A stretch of 60,962 bases of DNA, from positions 1-60,962 of the IMG/VR virus record IMGVR_UViG_3300023184_000132, one strand, 5' to 3'. Each line of letters starts with the position of its first letter. Positions within the stretch are counted from its first letter, which is position 1. This document shows positions 8,818 through 19,318 of this stretch, piece by piece. Origin of the DNA: a virus. Below the pieces are notes generated by a model, which had not been told where the DNA came from, did not search any database, and saw nothing but the letters and a program-made list of their open reading frames with translations. The position numbers and the translations under genes are program-made.

Positions 8818-11800
8818 TTAAAGAATCTTCCACTTAAACCCACTTTGAATCACAACAGTTTTTCCACTTACAATCATAATTCCACTACCAGGATCTACTG
8901 TGTACACACCTTGTGGATTTTGTGGGAAAAGTGCCGAGTTCATTGTTAGTCCAGTATTTATGGTGGTTAAACCTGTGGAATTAAACATTCCACCGTAAAA
9001 CATTCCTTGAACAGGAACAGTATTCCAAGGAGGCGCATTGCCTGTTGTGTTTCCGTCAAAAATATGTGGCCCAATCTTAACACCAGATCCACGAACTTCA
9101 AGAGACATGGTTGGAGTGTCTGTTCGGATTCCCACCATTCCTGCATCATTTCCCGATCCTCCCACAACAGTAACTCCCCAATTTCTGTTGATACCAGTCA
9201 CACCTTCCACAGTTATTCTTATGTCACGATCAGGGCCGGCAACTATAAGTGCTTCTCCTGAATTTACTCCACTCATAAGTCGCAAATCATAATTTTCCGT
9301 GGTAAGTCCAGGCCCACCCTGATCAAAAGGAGTGGTCAGATCTATAATTCCACCCTGTGCACCACCAATTTTAACCTTACCCCATCCGTAAGGATTTTCC
9401 ACTTCTACTTCTGCGCCTTGTGAAGTAAGAGATCCTGCAAAGAATTTGTACTTACCCATTCCTGCAAAAGTCAATCCTCCACCCACAACAGGAGAGTAGT
9501 GTGTGTCTCCTGTTTCTCTTGACAAAGATTGTGCGTTATAACGAGCATTTGCTCTTCTGCTTGCTGTCATACCAGAATCAGTATGCAATTCCTTTTGTGG
9601 TTGCATGTCATGACGAACATAACGATCATCGTGATTATGACCTGTTAAAATAAGTGCATTTACTTCTGGTCTTGCTCGGATAATCCAATAGGTTACTACG
9701 GCAGGAGGATAATGATAGTCTCCACTGATTCCACCACGAGGAATATCTGCAGTAGATCCGCAACCTGTGCAACCGTGACAACCTGAGCATCCTATGCAGT
9801 CTGCAATACCGTCTATACGATAGCAAGGAGTTATAGGATCGCAACAAGCACATGCAGTGCAACCGCCAGGAGGAGTGGTAGGATCACATATATTTTGTTT
9901 CAACCAAACGCAACTTATGTGTCCATTGTTTACTGATCCTGAATACCCTTGAGCAGCACATGCCTGACACCACTGTCCACCCTGCTTACAGGTGGAACAA
10001 TCTTTGCATTGCTGTCCGTTTACTGATCCACTGCAGCCTTGATTTTCGCATCTGTAGCAGTCACACACAGGACACGATTGTATGAAGCATTGATCTGTAG
10101 CATCGTTGCACTTAGTGCTATTGCACCCGATACAAACATCAGGAGTAGTTCCCTCGTCACCAGTACTTGTAGTAGTGGTTGTTGTGCCTGTTCCGTTACC
10201 ACCGTTACCCCCACCTATAACAACACCACCATTGCCACGGTTGCCACCACCTAATCCACCACCTGGTACAAAGTTAGAAGCAACAAGACCTGCTGATGGA
10301 GAATTTAAAACAGGTTGAACCAATCCATCAAGAACATTATAGGCAAGAGTGTGTAACACATCTCCCACCATCATCATTGATCCGTTGTCTCTGAAATCAG
10401 CACCTGCTCCTGCACCAAATACAGTTCTATTGCGAAGATCAGGAACCAGAACAGTTCCCCAAGTACTTAGTACATCAGTTCTGTGTCTGCCGTATACTCG
10501 AACAGAGTAGTCTCTAGGTGCATTTTGTGCTTGACTAAGCAACAAAGAAAATTGATTTCTTGTATAACCAGATTGTGTGTCTGTTCCGTCTATAAACTTG
10601 CGTAAAGCAGCAGTAATCTGATATGTTCCGTCTACGGAATATACTCTTGCGTCACGGTATGCAATAGTTGCGTTAGTTACTTTGGAATATATTTCTATAC
10701 GAATCAAATCGCCTTGAGAAGTTGATGGAGAAGGGGATGATTGGAAATTTCTATTTCCTCCCTTGATGTACAATTCCACAGCGTTATTACCAGCACCACT
10801 AGGTGTGCCTTCTTCGTCGGCAAAGTTTAGGGTTTTAAAACTAGAAACTGAGGCGTCTGCATAGTATTTTTGATCATCAAATCTTCCGTTTGCAGTTCCT
10901 ATTACTTTATACAGTTCTTGATATACTCCTGGACGCAATTTTCTTCCGTCGCAAAGAATCCACTCGTCACTGAGTTCGTTTAGTGTGCCAGAATACGGCA
11001 TAATGCTTCCAACAGGAACTAAACCTTGAGCGTATATTTCGTCTGTGGCAGAACCGCCCATCATAAATCCAGGTTGTGATAATACCACACCTGTTGCTTT
11101 TCTATTGGACGGCGATCCTGTGATACTTACAGGAATAAACATGTTTTTTGCAATGTAGTATGGATCTCCAAAAGTTGCACCAAAATCTGAAGTTAACCCG
11201 CCATTCAGATTCATCATAAGAGCAACACCTGGCGTAACATCGCCAGGAACTGGAATTGTAGCAAGCCCAGTGTTTACATACACAAATTCGTTGGCATTCA
11301 ATACTTCAACAACAATTCCAACGGTGTCTGCCAAATCAACAGAAAGTGGACTTGCTTTAATATATTTTGTTGCCGTTGCACCAACTGCGTAAGAAACTTC
11401 ACGAACAATGCAATTTCCTGCAGTTAACCCGTGAGTAGTTTGTTTCACACGAATACGATTAGAATCAGATTCCAACCAATTTGAATTTATTCTTCCACGA
11501 CTATCAGAAATAGGAATGCTGTATGCAGTAGAGCCTGCAAATCCTTCGTTTGGTTCTGCAGCACCACCGTAAGGACTACCTGTAGTTGCTCCTGCACCAT
11601 CCAAATAATCAGCATTAAATCCCTTTGCCCACATATTGCTAGTTCCGCCTGATGTGGTGGAGAAACTATAAGGGCCAGTAGTCAAACCGTATATTGTGGA
11701 TAAGGTGAATTCTGTTGAAGATTGTCCTGTTCCGTAGGACAAGACCAATGGAGATCCTGTAGCACCATAATTATGAGAAACTCCCCACACAGACTTGTTG

Positions 11801-13989
11801 TCGTAAGTAAGTCTTATTGTTGGATTTCCTGCTTGACCACTTGTTCCGATAAAAGTAAAATCGTTTTTTGCGTCGCCTGCAGTAAGAGATTTGTTGCGGT
11901 AATTTCGTGCAGTAATAAATCCTGTTTCCGTATCTACACCTAAGTTTTTATAAGAAATCCATGCTTCACTAGAACTTTCCCAAACAAAAGTTTTATCTCC
12001 ACTAAGACCCTTTACTGTCAGTCCTGCTCCATCAAGTTGAGCATCGGTAAAGAAATCTGTGGTAGCACCATCAAACGACAACAGAGTAAAGGATGTTGGG
12101 CCAGTAGGAGATTTAAATTTAACTTTTCCACCTGTTTGAAAATCTTCAGCTCCACCTGCACTAAACATAGAACCGATGCGTACCTGAGCAGTCATGCCAC
12201 TTACTGGCCCTGTAATACTCTTAACCACACCAATTACTTCTGCGGTTGAGCCTGGATTTGCTGCATAATCGTCATAGAACGCACTTGCACCTACAATATT
12301 CAACGCATACAATTGTCGAATTGCCGCAGAAGGGCCTGTAATAGTAATAAGACCTGATGTTTGGTATGCTAGTTCAATATTTTTATCTTCTATACGAAGA
12401 TCGTTGGAAGCAATAAAACTATTATTTCCACCTACAAGCAAATTACCGTTAATTGTAACATTACCGTCCATTTCAAGGGCAGTAAATTCCAATTTTGGAG
12501 GCAGCATAAATCGAGCTTGAACAGATTTTGGTGTTCCGTCTTTCACGGTGGAAACATCACTCATATCTTTGAATATAAACAAATCGTTTCCTGTAACTCC
12601 ATTCATACCAGAGTTTATTGGAAGTGTTCCAGGATCTACAAACATCTTACCTCTAAAATTATTAGAAGTAGTTGTATTGGAAGGGTGTCCCCAAGTTATA
12701 CCAGGCCCGTTTTTAAAACCAATTCCGACAACACCATTGTAATTACAGTTGTCTTTGCCACTTACAAGTTCTATACCTGTGAGTCCTGCTATTTCGTACA
12801 GATTTAATGGATTTACTGCGTCAATAATTTGATTGGTTCTGTCGTACCATGTATGAAAAGTGTCAGAAAGAACAAGTCGGTCTATATTGACAAGATCTTG
12901 GCAACCAACTGCGGTTCCTCCTTTACCCTGCAAAGGATCGCAACAACTCACGCAACCACATGCTGTTCCACCACCACCACCACCAATACCAGTTGCTCCG
13001 TCTGCTCCTGCAGGCCCAACCACAGTTCCTGCGTTGATTGTTGTGGAGTCTGAAAGAACAAGTATAAGATTGCCGTCAGGAATACTAACATACGCATTAA
13101 CAACATTTACTCCAACACCAGTTGCTCCTGTTGCTCCTGTTGCACCTCGAACTCCTGTTGTGCCTGTTGCTCCTGCAACTCCTGTTGCTCCAACTACTGT
13201 TCCTGCTTCTATATTAGAAGTTAATCCAGTAGAGTAATCTATTATAGTAAGGATAAGTTTATTGCCAGTAACTATGGCAGAGTAAATAGAAGTTCCTGTA
13301 GTTCCTTGAGAACCTGTAACTCCTACGCTTCCTGTTGATCCTTTTAATCCTTGTGCACCAGTTGCACCTGTTGGGCCTTGTGCTCCTGTTGAGCCTGTTG
13401 CGCCTTGAACTCCTGTTGAGCCAGTTGCACCTGTTGGGCCTTGTGCTCCTGTTGAACCTGTTGAGCCTTGCGCGCCAGTTGCGCCTTGCGGGCCAGTTGG
13501 GCCTGTTGTACCTGTTGCGCCTGTTGCTCCCTTTAGTGCTGCAGCGCCAGGTATACCTTGCGGTCCTGTTGCTCCTGTAGGGCCTGCGGGGCCTTGTACA
13601 CCTGTTGCTCCTGTAGGGCCAGCACAACACGGGCCTGTTGGGCCAGTTGCACCTGCGGGGCCTTGTACACCTGTTGCTCCTGTAGGGCCAGCAGATCCTG
13701 TTGCGCCTGCAGGGCCTGTTGCACCTTTTGAACCAGTTCCACCTGTTGGGCCTGGACTGCCACCTCCCGATATCTTTGCAGTACAAACAATAGTTGTGGT
13801 GCTTCCATTTCCGTCTATGGTTCTAGCACAATCACAGAAAGCTAAACAGTCGGCGTATACTGCATCATCGTATTGGGTAATGCAGGTGGCAATATCTGCC
13901 ATACATGTTGCACAAGAAATACCAGAGTTATAAACTCCTCCATTTAGAATATTGTCATCGCAAAAACCTGCGGGTGGTGTGGCTGGCAT
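8818..13989 (-). CDS. Long tail fibre: collagen-like rod, collar domain with Cys-rich insertion
   Basis: A 1723-aa adhesin. Residues 1-70 are Cys-rich (about ten Cys). Residues 80-232 form a collagen-like Gly-X-Y rod dominated by GAT, GPT and GAQ triplets, interrupted near 120 by GPCCAG and near 150 by GAAALKG; short collagen-like stretches recur near 262-290 and 325. Residues 350-980 are beta-rich shaft. A collar domain starts near 990 (VGSIMPYSG...WILCDGRKL) and reaches [10 protein letters not shown] near 1190. Residues about 1285-1416 are a Cys-rich block including [14 protein letters not shown], lying before the domain's closing strand (YWIIRARP). Then come GHNHDDRY and a beta-rich C-terminus. 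Phage collagen-like rods form trimers. It starts on a TAATG overlap with the upstream coiled-coil gene. Confidence 0.85.
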   Translation of the reverse strand: MPATPPAGFCDDNILNGGVYNSGISCATCMADIATCITQYDDAVYADCLAFCDCARTIDGNGSTTTIVCTAKISGGGSPGPTGGTGSKGATGPAGATGSAGPTGATGVQGPAGATGPTGPCCAGPTGATGVQGPAGPTGATGPQGIPGAAALKGATGATGTTGPTGPQGATGAQGSTGSTGAQGPTGATGSTGVQGATGSTGAQGPTGATGAQGLKGSTGSVGVTGSQGTTGTSIYSAIVTGNKLILTIIDYSTGLTSNIEAGTVVGATGVAGATGTTGVRGATGATGATGVGVNVVNAYVSIPDGNLILVLSDSTTINAGTVVGPAGADGATGIGGGGGGTACGCVSCCDPLQGKGGTAVGCQDLVNIDRLVLSDTFHTWYDRTNQIIDAVNPLNLYEIAGLTGIELVSGKDNCNYNGVVGIGFKNGPGITWGHPSNTTTSNNFRGKMFVDPGTLPINSGMNGVTGNDLFIFKDMSDVSTVKDGTPKSVQARFMLPPKLEFTALEMDGNVTINGNLLVGGNNSFIASNDLRIEDKNIELAYQTSGLITITGPSAAIRQLYALNIVGASAFYDDYAANPGSTAEVIGVVKSITGPVSGMTAQVRIGSMFSAGGAEDFQTGGKVKFKSPTGPTSFTLLSFDGATTDFFTDAQLDGAGLTVKGLSGDKTFVWESSSEAWISYKNLGVDTETGFITARNYRNKSLTAGDAKNDFTFIGTSGQAGNPTIRLTYDNKSVWGVSHNYGATGSPLVLSYGTGQSSTEFTLSTIYGLTTGPYSFSTTSGGTSNMWAKGFNADYLDGAGATTGSPYGGAAEPNEGFAGSTAYSIPISDSRGRINSNWLESDSNRIRVKQTTHGLTAGNCIVREVSYAVGATATKYIKASPLSVDLADTVGIVVEVLNANEFVYVNTGLATIPVPGDVTPGVALMMNLNGGLTSDFGATFGDPYYIAKNMFIPVSITGSPSNRKATGVVLSQPGFMMGGSATDEIYAQGLVPVGSIMPYSGTLNELSDEWILCDGRKLRPGVYQELYKVIGTANGRFDDQKYYADASVSSFKTLNFADEEGTPSGAGNNAVELYIKGGNRNFQSSPSPSTSQGDLIRIEIYSKVTNATIAYRDARVYSVDGTYQITAALRKFIDGTDTQSGYTRNQFSLLLSQAQNAPRDYSVRVYGRHRTDVLSTWGTVLVPDLRNRTVFGAGAGADFRDNGSMMMVGDVLHTLAYNVLDGLVQPVLNSPSAGLVASNFVPGGGLGGGNRGNGGVVIGGGNGGNGTGTTTTTTSTGDEGTTPDVCIGCNSTKCNDATDQCFIQSCPVCDCYRCENQGCSGSVNGQQCKDCSTCKQGGQWCQACAAQGYSGSVNNGHISCVWLKQNICDPTTPPGGCTACACCDPITPCYRIDGIADCIGCSGCHGCTGCGSTADIPRGGISGDYHYPPAVVTYWIIRARPEVNALILTGHNHDDRYVRHDMQPQKELHTDSGMTASRRANARYNAQSLSRETGDTHYSPVVGGGLTFAGMGKYKFFAGSLTSQGAEVEVENPYGWGKVKIGGAQGGIIDLTTPFDQGGPGLTTENYDLRLMSGVNSGEALIVAGPDRDIRITVEGVTGINRNWGVTVVGGSGNDAGMVGIRTDTPTMSLEVRGSGVKIGPHIFDGNTTGNAPPWNTVPVQGMFYGGMFNSTGLTTINTGLTMNSALFPQNPQGVYTVDPGSGIMIVSGKTVVIQSGFKWKIL
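13292..13752 (-). repeat. Collagen-like coding repeat
   Basis: A run of Gly-X-Y triplets rich in GAT, GPT, GAQ and GST within the 1723-aa fibre. At DNA level it is a degenerate 9-bp periodic sequence with local near-repeats such as the [13 protein letters not shown]-coding copies. Such tracts are prone to length variation by recombination. Confidence 0.85.
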
Positions 13990-14225
13990 TATGCACTCTC
14001 CTGATTACTGACTCGTTCAGAGAGTTTTAAAATTAAAGTTTTTAATTCGGCGATTTCCATCTTCATCGTATTTATATCATTTTTATACGACTCTTGCTTT
14101 ACCTTAAATCTTTCTTTTTTTCGGTTGTATTCGTCTATTTCTAGTTTGTTGGTAAACAGCAAGGCACCACTTTCGCAGTCTCTTACGATTGGTTCATTTT
14201 CAACTTTTAATCTGTTTGGACTCAT
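13989..14225 (-). CDS. Small coiled-coil virion-associated protein
   Basis: A 78-aa protein. Residues 1-30 include [20 protein letters not shown]. Residues 30-75 are strongly charged and helical with heptad spacing ([18 protein letters not shown]), predicting a coiled coil. It overlaps both neighbours: the stop of the DUF4815 gene overlaps its ATG (ATGA, 14222-14225), and its own stop overlaps the start of the long fibre gene (TAATG). Tight coupling between a baseplate gene and a long fibre suggests an adaptor or assembly helper, but this is inference. No named family recognised. Confidence 0.6.
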   Translation of the reverse strand: MSPNRLKVENEPIVRDCESGALLFTNKLEIDEYNRKKERFKVKQESYKNDINTMKMEIAELKTLILKLSERVSNQESA

Positions 14226-17200
14226 GTGGCAATTACTCTCATGGTTTGGATGATAGGAACTATATTACTCACAGAAGAATTCATAACGATTTTGGTTGCA
14301 AAGGTAGTAAACTTATCTTTTTCGTTAAGTATCAGGGTATATCGTATTTCTTGAAATACTCCTTCAGGAGTGTTTGCGTTTGTGGACGCAGACATTTTTT
14401 GATATCCTCTAGTTTCTAGATAAGTATTGGAATCACTTTCATCAGGCAGAGTTCTAGCGTAAACCTCAATTGATGACGGCGTAGGATTACTAATTGTTAA
14501 AAATACATCAAGTCTGGTTGCAGGGTAATCTAAATTTACTTTTTTGGAAATATATCTAGATTTTGCTCTAGCAGAAGAAGCTACAGATCTATTATCAGGA
14601 GATTCTTCTCCATTATCATTTTGCGTTCCCGCAGTATTGTTGTTAATTATATTTTCTACAGACAAAATACAACCTCGATCCAAATCTACAACAGGAGACA
14701 CCCATTTATTTGTAGTATTAAGATAGGCGTATATTGAAGTAAACTTACCGTTAGGATCTAGATTTGTGTCATTTCTTCTGTTAATATTTTTGTTTAGAAT
14801 TATTTGTGTATTATTAACCGACATAATGCCTTCTTCTTCTACACTAATAGAAGTTCCTGGCGGAGTAATGGTGGGAAGTTGAAACCGAACAACAGAAGGA
14901 TTTATTGTTTCTGATCCGTAATAGGTGTTTGGTATGTTTGCCATACGAAGCACAGGACTTCCTGTTGTAGTAAATTCGCAAATATTTACCACAAACTTCA
15001 GGTCTTCATTCTCAATTTTTGATAATGTGTTTTGTCCTTGTGCAGCATACAAAGAACCGACTCCAGGCTGACTTGTTGCACTGTATACAGGATCACTTTC
15101 ACTTGAACGGTATAGTGTGTCTCCAAGTATTGCGGAATGCAAAGAAAAGTTACTGCTACTTGTTTTTAAAGAAAAACAATACTCGTAGCCTGGCGCAAGA
15201 TATACAGGAGAAGAAAAATTAAACTTAGTTCCGTTTCCAGTACCGTATTCTGTTGCAGTTATTGCGTCTGAATACACAGTAGAAGTGGAAAGAGGAAGAG
15301 TTTTGCACGGATGAGGATAACCACTTGAGGTGGGTTTAAGCATAAGAGTAATTGGAGCATTATACGAAGAATCAATTCCACTAAACCAAACAGTTACACT
15401 TTTTGCAAACACACCAAATGGATATTGAACAGGATCAATTTTAAATCCTTGAGATAGTGGATCTACCTTTCCTCTAGAGGAAGCTGTTGTGCCAGTTTTC
15501 TTGGTAAACACAGAAGTCTCTATGGTGGGATCGTTCACACTTTTGCGGTAAGAAACTGACTTTCTTGTGCTGACAATTCCTACATCACCTTCTTTGTAAT
15601 CCACAGAACCTTCTGCGTGGAATAGTTTTTCTGCAGAAGTTGTTATTTTAGTTACATCATTGGTGGAACTATCGCATACACGAATCAATTTAGCACCAAC
15701 TTTAACCAATCCTGTTTCATTTAAAAGTATTGCATAGTAAGGAGAATCCGTTCCTATACTACCAGAACTGTTTGTAACCACAGAAGAACCTGAAGCACTA
15801 ATCGAATAAGAACCAGCAGTTGCTTGTGGCGTTACTGTGTAAATTGTGGATGGGGTTGAAGATCCGTCCACGAATGCATACACCCTTGTGGATGGACGCA
15901 ATCCTTCTGCGTTTAAAAGAATGTAGATGTTTCTTGCATAGTAATCTACATCTTTATTTATTTTATAGTTTGCTTTATTTTGAGTTATTGATTCTGGAGT
16001 TATAGATTTGGAAGATGGTATGTTTTTGAATTGAGCAAAATTTGCCGATATAGACATTTGGTCAGTTGTCTTGTTTGGCAATATTTGCGTTGTTTCGTCG
16101 GAAGGATTCTTACCAAACCAATTAGTTTCCCAATCGTTCCACTGAGTTCCAAATCCTCCAGTTTGTCCTGGCCCTGTTCCACCTTCTGCGTTTAAAGATC
16201 CTCTAACAGAATACAACCAGTTGTCTCTTTCGCCAGAAATATTAACTTTAATTGCAGGTGCTTGTGTGTCAGACATCCAAAAATCAGAATCTGGATTCAG
16301 TTTAAGTGATCCCATATAATTAAATATACCGAAAGGATTCACTTGTCTAGAAGTTGTTGCCAATGGTTGAATAATACCAGGAACTTCAGTGTAATCAATT
16401 GTGTATATTCTGTCTGCTGTTGCTCCAGGCAATCCTGCAGGAGAAACAACAGACGATGCAGGAGTTCTACTATCAATATCAATTCTGTATATTTTACTGC
16501 GGAAAGCAGGTCGCAAAATTGTATTTTGCGGATCAATTGCAGCATTGAACATAGAATTCTTAACATCCGCAACATTATGACCTCGGAAAGAATCTACCAA
16601 GATACCTTTCTTTGGGATTAGAGTTCCTTCGGCATCCTCAATAGGAGTATTTTTTGCTTCTTGTTCCAACAGATTTAAAGATGTGTAGTATTCTACAGCA
16701 TCCAATCGTTTCTCAAGATTTCCAATATCTTCCATAGTGTAACGCTTATTGCTTTGAACTCGGACAGATACATCATTTTTTGTATTAGTGTACGGAGAGT
16801 AATACAATGTGTACAGAGTCATACTGTTTAGGTCGTCGATAGGTGTGGGTGCATCAATTTCTGGTATACCAGCAATTAATTTAAACTCTTTGTTTCTTGT
16901 AAGAACAATCTTGTCACTTCTTGGCAGATAATTTTCAACAGTTATATAATTTAAAGTATTGTCGGATGGAAGAACATTTGGCATAAAAGTTCCGTTTGGC
17001 ATTTTATCTGAACGGAAATCTATCATGTCTGACAATTTATAAGTATTTCCTGTATCTGGACTTGTATAGTAAGGAATATTCTCTAATGGTGCGTTGTAAG
17101 AATTTACGGTAAATGGTGCGGATGTTGCGCCTGTGGTTGGTCTTGCGTAATAGGAACAGTTCACAGTCATACCTGAGGTAATACCACCAGGAACAGATCC

Positions 17201-19303
17201 TGCAGTGTATCCAGGTGCTAACACCAATTTAGACCAATCGTAATAATTATCTCGTTGACCGTTATCCAAAACAAAATACTTATTAAGATTTCCTGAAGCA
17301 CCAGTAATAGAAGAAACACTAACCACATCCACATAATTGTTTAGATACACAAACTGTCTTCCGTTTGCTGCACCAGTAGGCCCAATTTCTTGTTGTATTG
17401 GTCCTGTTACAGTTAGTGCAACATTGGTTAGTGTTTTTGATCTATACAAGTAAGATCCACCAATACCTGCAAGAGCAACCTCATAATTAATTGTTGCGGT
17501 TACTCCTGTTGGGCCCGAAGTAATATACAAAATTCCGTAGGTACTAGAGTCTCCCTTTGCGAGAACATTACTTACACTGTTTCCAGATATACTTACCACA
17601 GAAAAAGTATTGTCGGGAGAATATACACCAGACGGATAGTTAAAATGTGCTTTAGAAGAATCTGAACCAAAACCAATATTTGAAATAGACAGTTGTGCAG
17701 TTCCTGTTGCGTCAAATTTTACCTGTTTGCTTAATCGGACTTGATAATTTACATCTGTTATTTGTTTTGTTCCTAGTCCTGCACTGTGTGGATACAGGAG
17801 CGTATTGGAATAGTCTTGAAGTTCTGCTCCGCCTGTAGGAGAATATACTTCAAACAGCTGTTGACCTGCTCCTACAATATTTGTCGTGAATAAACTACGA
17901 GTATTTGAAAAAACATTACCACCACTCATAGAAACATCAAACAGATCTACTCTCCATCGTTGTCCTACTGCTCCGCCCTTATACTCTAAACCTCGGATTT
18001 TTGCAGACCCAATAGAAGCGTATGCAGAAGCACCAGTAATTCCATAACTAGACGATAGCATCACTGTGGATACACTACTTATATCAAATCCAGAAGACAG
18101 ACCAAGACTTGGAAATTTTCCTGTTGGATTTAATTCTGCCAAGACATACGGGCCAACCACAGAAGAAATTCTTGCGTCTTCAAACGAACGATAAGTTCTT
18201 GCCTTTGGCAGATCTATTTTTGTAATTCCTTGAGTTTCAAATTCGTATCCAAATACATATGCTTTTCCTGGCCCAATTTCTGCAGTTAATGTTGCACCAG
18301 TAGGCCCGAACGCTCCTTCTGTTATGGAAATTGAAAAAGGATCTACAATATAGTTGCCAGATTCGTCATAGGTTCTTCGAGCAAGAGTGTCACCGATTAC
18401 GGCGTAAGCAGGATAATTTTCTTTCTTGATTACAGTACCATTTAAAATACGAAGAAATTCCACAAAATTTTCTCTAGAAAAATTGTCAGTGGTTGAAGTG
18501 TTTGTAGGAATAAACGGGTATTGAATTAAGGAAAGATCTATTTTATATCGGTCAGAGCCTGGTGCAGCATAGTTGTAAAATCCAAATGCTGGATCTTTCA
18601 AGGTCTCGTTGTCTTCGCTTGTTATAAATTGACGATTAACAGAAAATCCGATACGAGTGGTTGGATCGTCAAACAGTCGAATAGAAGAACCTGCAGTTCC
18701 TGTTACTGAATACGCGCCTATGGTTTGTTGATCATTGGCAACAAAGAATCCTTCAACATACCTTACTCCTGAAGCAGCGTGAATAAGAACAGCATTTCCC
18801 AGAGCATGTCCTGTGATATACCCTGAAGTAATACCTGAAATTGTCATGGAAACTGCTGTACCGTTCGTTGCTGTTCCACCAACACTCAGGTTTGAAGAAA
18901 ATGCAGTTCCTCCAGAAGTGTATTCGTAGAAAATAACAGGCATGTTATCTACCGTGCTATTAGACAATCCACCTTCGGCGTGAACAATTTTTGCGTTTGC
19001 TCTACCCGAAACCGTTAATACAGTTCCAATAGTATCAGCAATATCTAAAGTACCAGTTAAACCAGTAACTCTGGCGTAATTAATTCTGTTCTCTACTACT
19101 TCCCCACCTAAAACAATAGATCCGTCTTCAAAAATATTATCACCAAATCTTTGAATTTGGTTCTGTAAAATAGACTGAAGTTGCGTTAATTCTCTTGCCT
19201 GAACCGCATAACCTGGACGAAACAACATGCGAATAAATTTGTTATTAGCATCGTAATCATCGTAATAAGGATCAACATTAAAGATAGTGGGATCGTATGA
19301 CAT
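14222..19303 (-). CDS. DUF4815-type baseplate/tail-fibre structural protein
   Basis: A 1693-aa virion protein. The N-terminus (YDPTIFNVDPYYDDYD, then FRPGYAVQARELTQLQSILQ and IQRFGDNIFEDGSIV) is the signature of DUF4815 proteins, found in T4-like aquatic phages downstream of gp8 and taken to be part of the baseplate periphery or fibre base. Residues 870-930 (MEDIGNLEKRLDAVEYYTSLNLLEQEAKN) are helical and typical of the family. The remainder is beta-rich with frequent TGA/TGPT turns. It lies in the gp9/gp10 position of the T4 order. The start ATG at 19303 has a good Shine-Dalgarno site (AAGGAAA). The ATGA overlap with the next gene implies coupled translation. Exact structural role is not known. 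Confidence 0.82.
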   Translation of the reverse strand: MSYDPTIFNVDPYYDDYDANNKFIRMLFRPGYAVQARELTQLQSILQNQIQRFGDNIFEDGSIVLGGEVVENRINYARVTGLTGTLDIADTIGTVLTVSGRANAKIVHAEGGLSNSTVDNMPVIFYEYTSGGTAFSSNLSVGGTATNGTAVSMTISGITSGYITGHALGNAVLIHAASGVRYVEGFFVANDQQTIGAYSVTGTAGSSIRLFDDPTTRIGFSVNRQFITSEDNETLKDPAFGFYNYAAPGSDRYKIDLSLIQYPFIPTNTSTTDNFSRENFVEFLRILNGTVIKKENYPAYAVIGDTLARRTYDESGNYIVDPFSISITEGAFGPTGATLTAEIGPGKAYVFGYEFETQGITKIDLPKARTYRSFEDARISSVVGPYVLAELNPTGKFPSLGLSSGFDISSVSTVMLSSSYGITGASAYASIGSAKIRGLEYKGGAVGQRWRVDLFDVSMSGGNVFSNTRSLFTTNIVGAGQQLFEVYSPTGGAELQDYSNTLLYPHSAGLGTKQITDVNYQVRLSKQVKFDATGTAQLSISNIGFGSDSSKAHFNYPSGVYSPDNTFSVVSISGNSVSNVLAKGDSSTYGILYITSGPTGVTATINYEVALAGIGGSYLYRSKTLTNVALTVTGPIQQEIGPTGAANGRQFVYLNNYVDVVSVSSITGASGNLNKYFVLDNGQRDNYYDWSKLVLAPGYTAGSVPGGITSGMTVNCSYYARPTTGATSAPFTVNSYNAPLENIPYYTSPDTGNTYKLSDMIDFRSDKMPNGTFMPNVLPSDNTLNYITVENYLPRSDKIVLTRNKEFKLIAGIPEIDAPTPIDDLNSMTLYTLYYSPYTNTKNDVSVRVQSNKRYTMEDIGNLEKRLDAVEYYTSLNLLEQEAKNTPIEDAEGTLIPKKGILVDSFRGHNVADVKNSMFNAAIDPQNTILRPAFRSKIYRIDIDSRTPASSVVSPAGLPGATADRIYTIDYTEVPGIIQPLATTSRQVNPFGIFNYMGSLKLNPDSDFWMSDTQAPAIKVNISGERDNWLYSVRGSLNAEGGTGPGQTGGFGTQWNDWETNWFGKNPSDETTQILPNKTTDQMSISANFAQFKNIPSSKSITPESITQNKANYKINKDVDYYARNIYILLNAEGLRPSTRVYAFVDGSSTPSTIYTVTPQATAGSYSISASGSSVVTNSSGSIGTDSPYYAILLNETGLVKVGAKLIRVCDSSTNDVTKITTSAEKLFHAEGSVDYKEGDVGIVSTRKSVSYRKSVNDPTIETSVFTKKTGTTASSRGKVDPLSQGFKIDPVQYPFGVFAKSVTVWFSGIDSSYNAPITLMLKPTSSGYPHPCKTLPLSTSTVYSDAITATEYGTGNGTKFNFSSPVYLAPGYEYCFSLKTSSSNFSLHSAILGDTLYRSSESDPVYSATSQPGVGSLYAAQGQNTLSKIENEDLKFVVNICEFTTTGSPVLRMANIPNTYYGSETINPSVVRFQLPTITPPGTSISVEEEGIMSVNNTQIILNKNINRRNDTNLDPNGKFTSIYAYLNTTNKWVSPVVDLDRGCILSVENIINNNTAGTQNDNGEESPDNRSVASSARAKSRYISKKVNLDYPATRLDVFLTISNPTPSSIEVYARTLPDESDSNTYLETRGYQKMSASTNANTPEGVFQEIRYTLILNEKDKFTTFATKIVMNSSVSNIVPIIQTMRVIAT

Positions 19304-19318
19304 ATGTTTTCCTTATAT

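Noticed and set aside
13259-13808. Long antisense or alternative-frame ORFs over the collagen-like tract, with WNR or LLRL repeats
   Set aside because: They are frame shadows of the periodic Gly-X-Y coding sequence and have no ribosome site.
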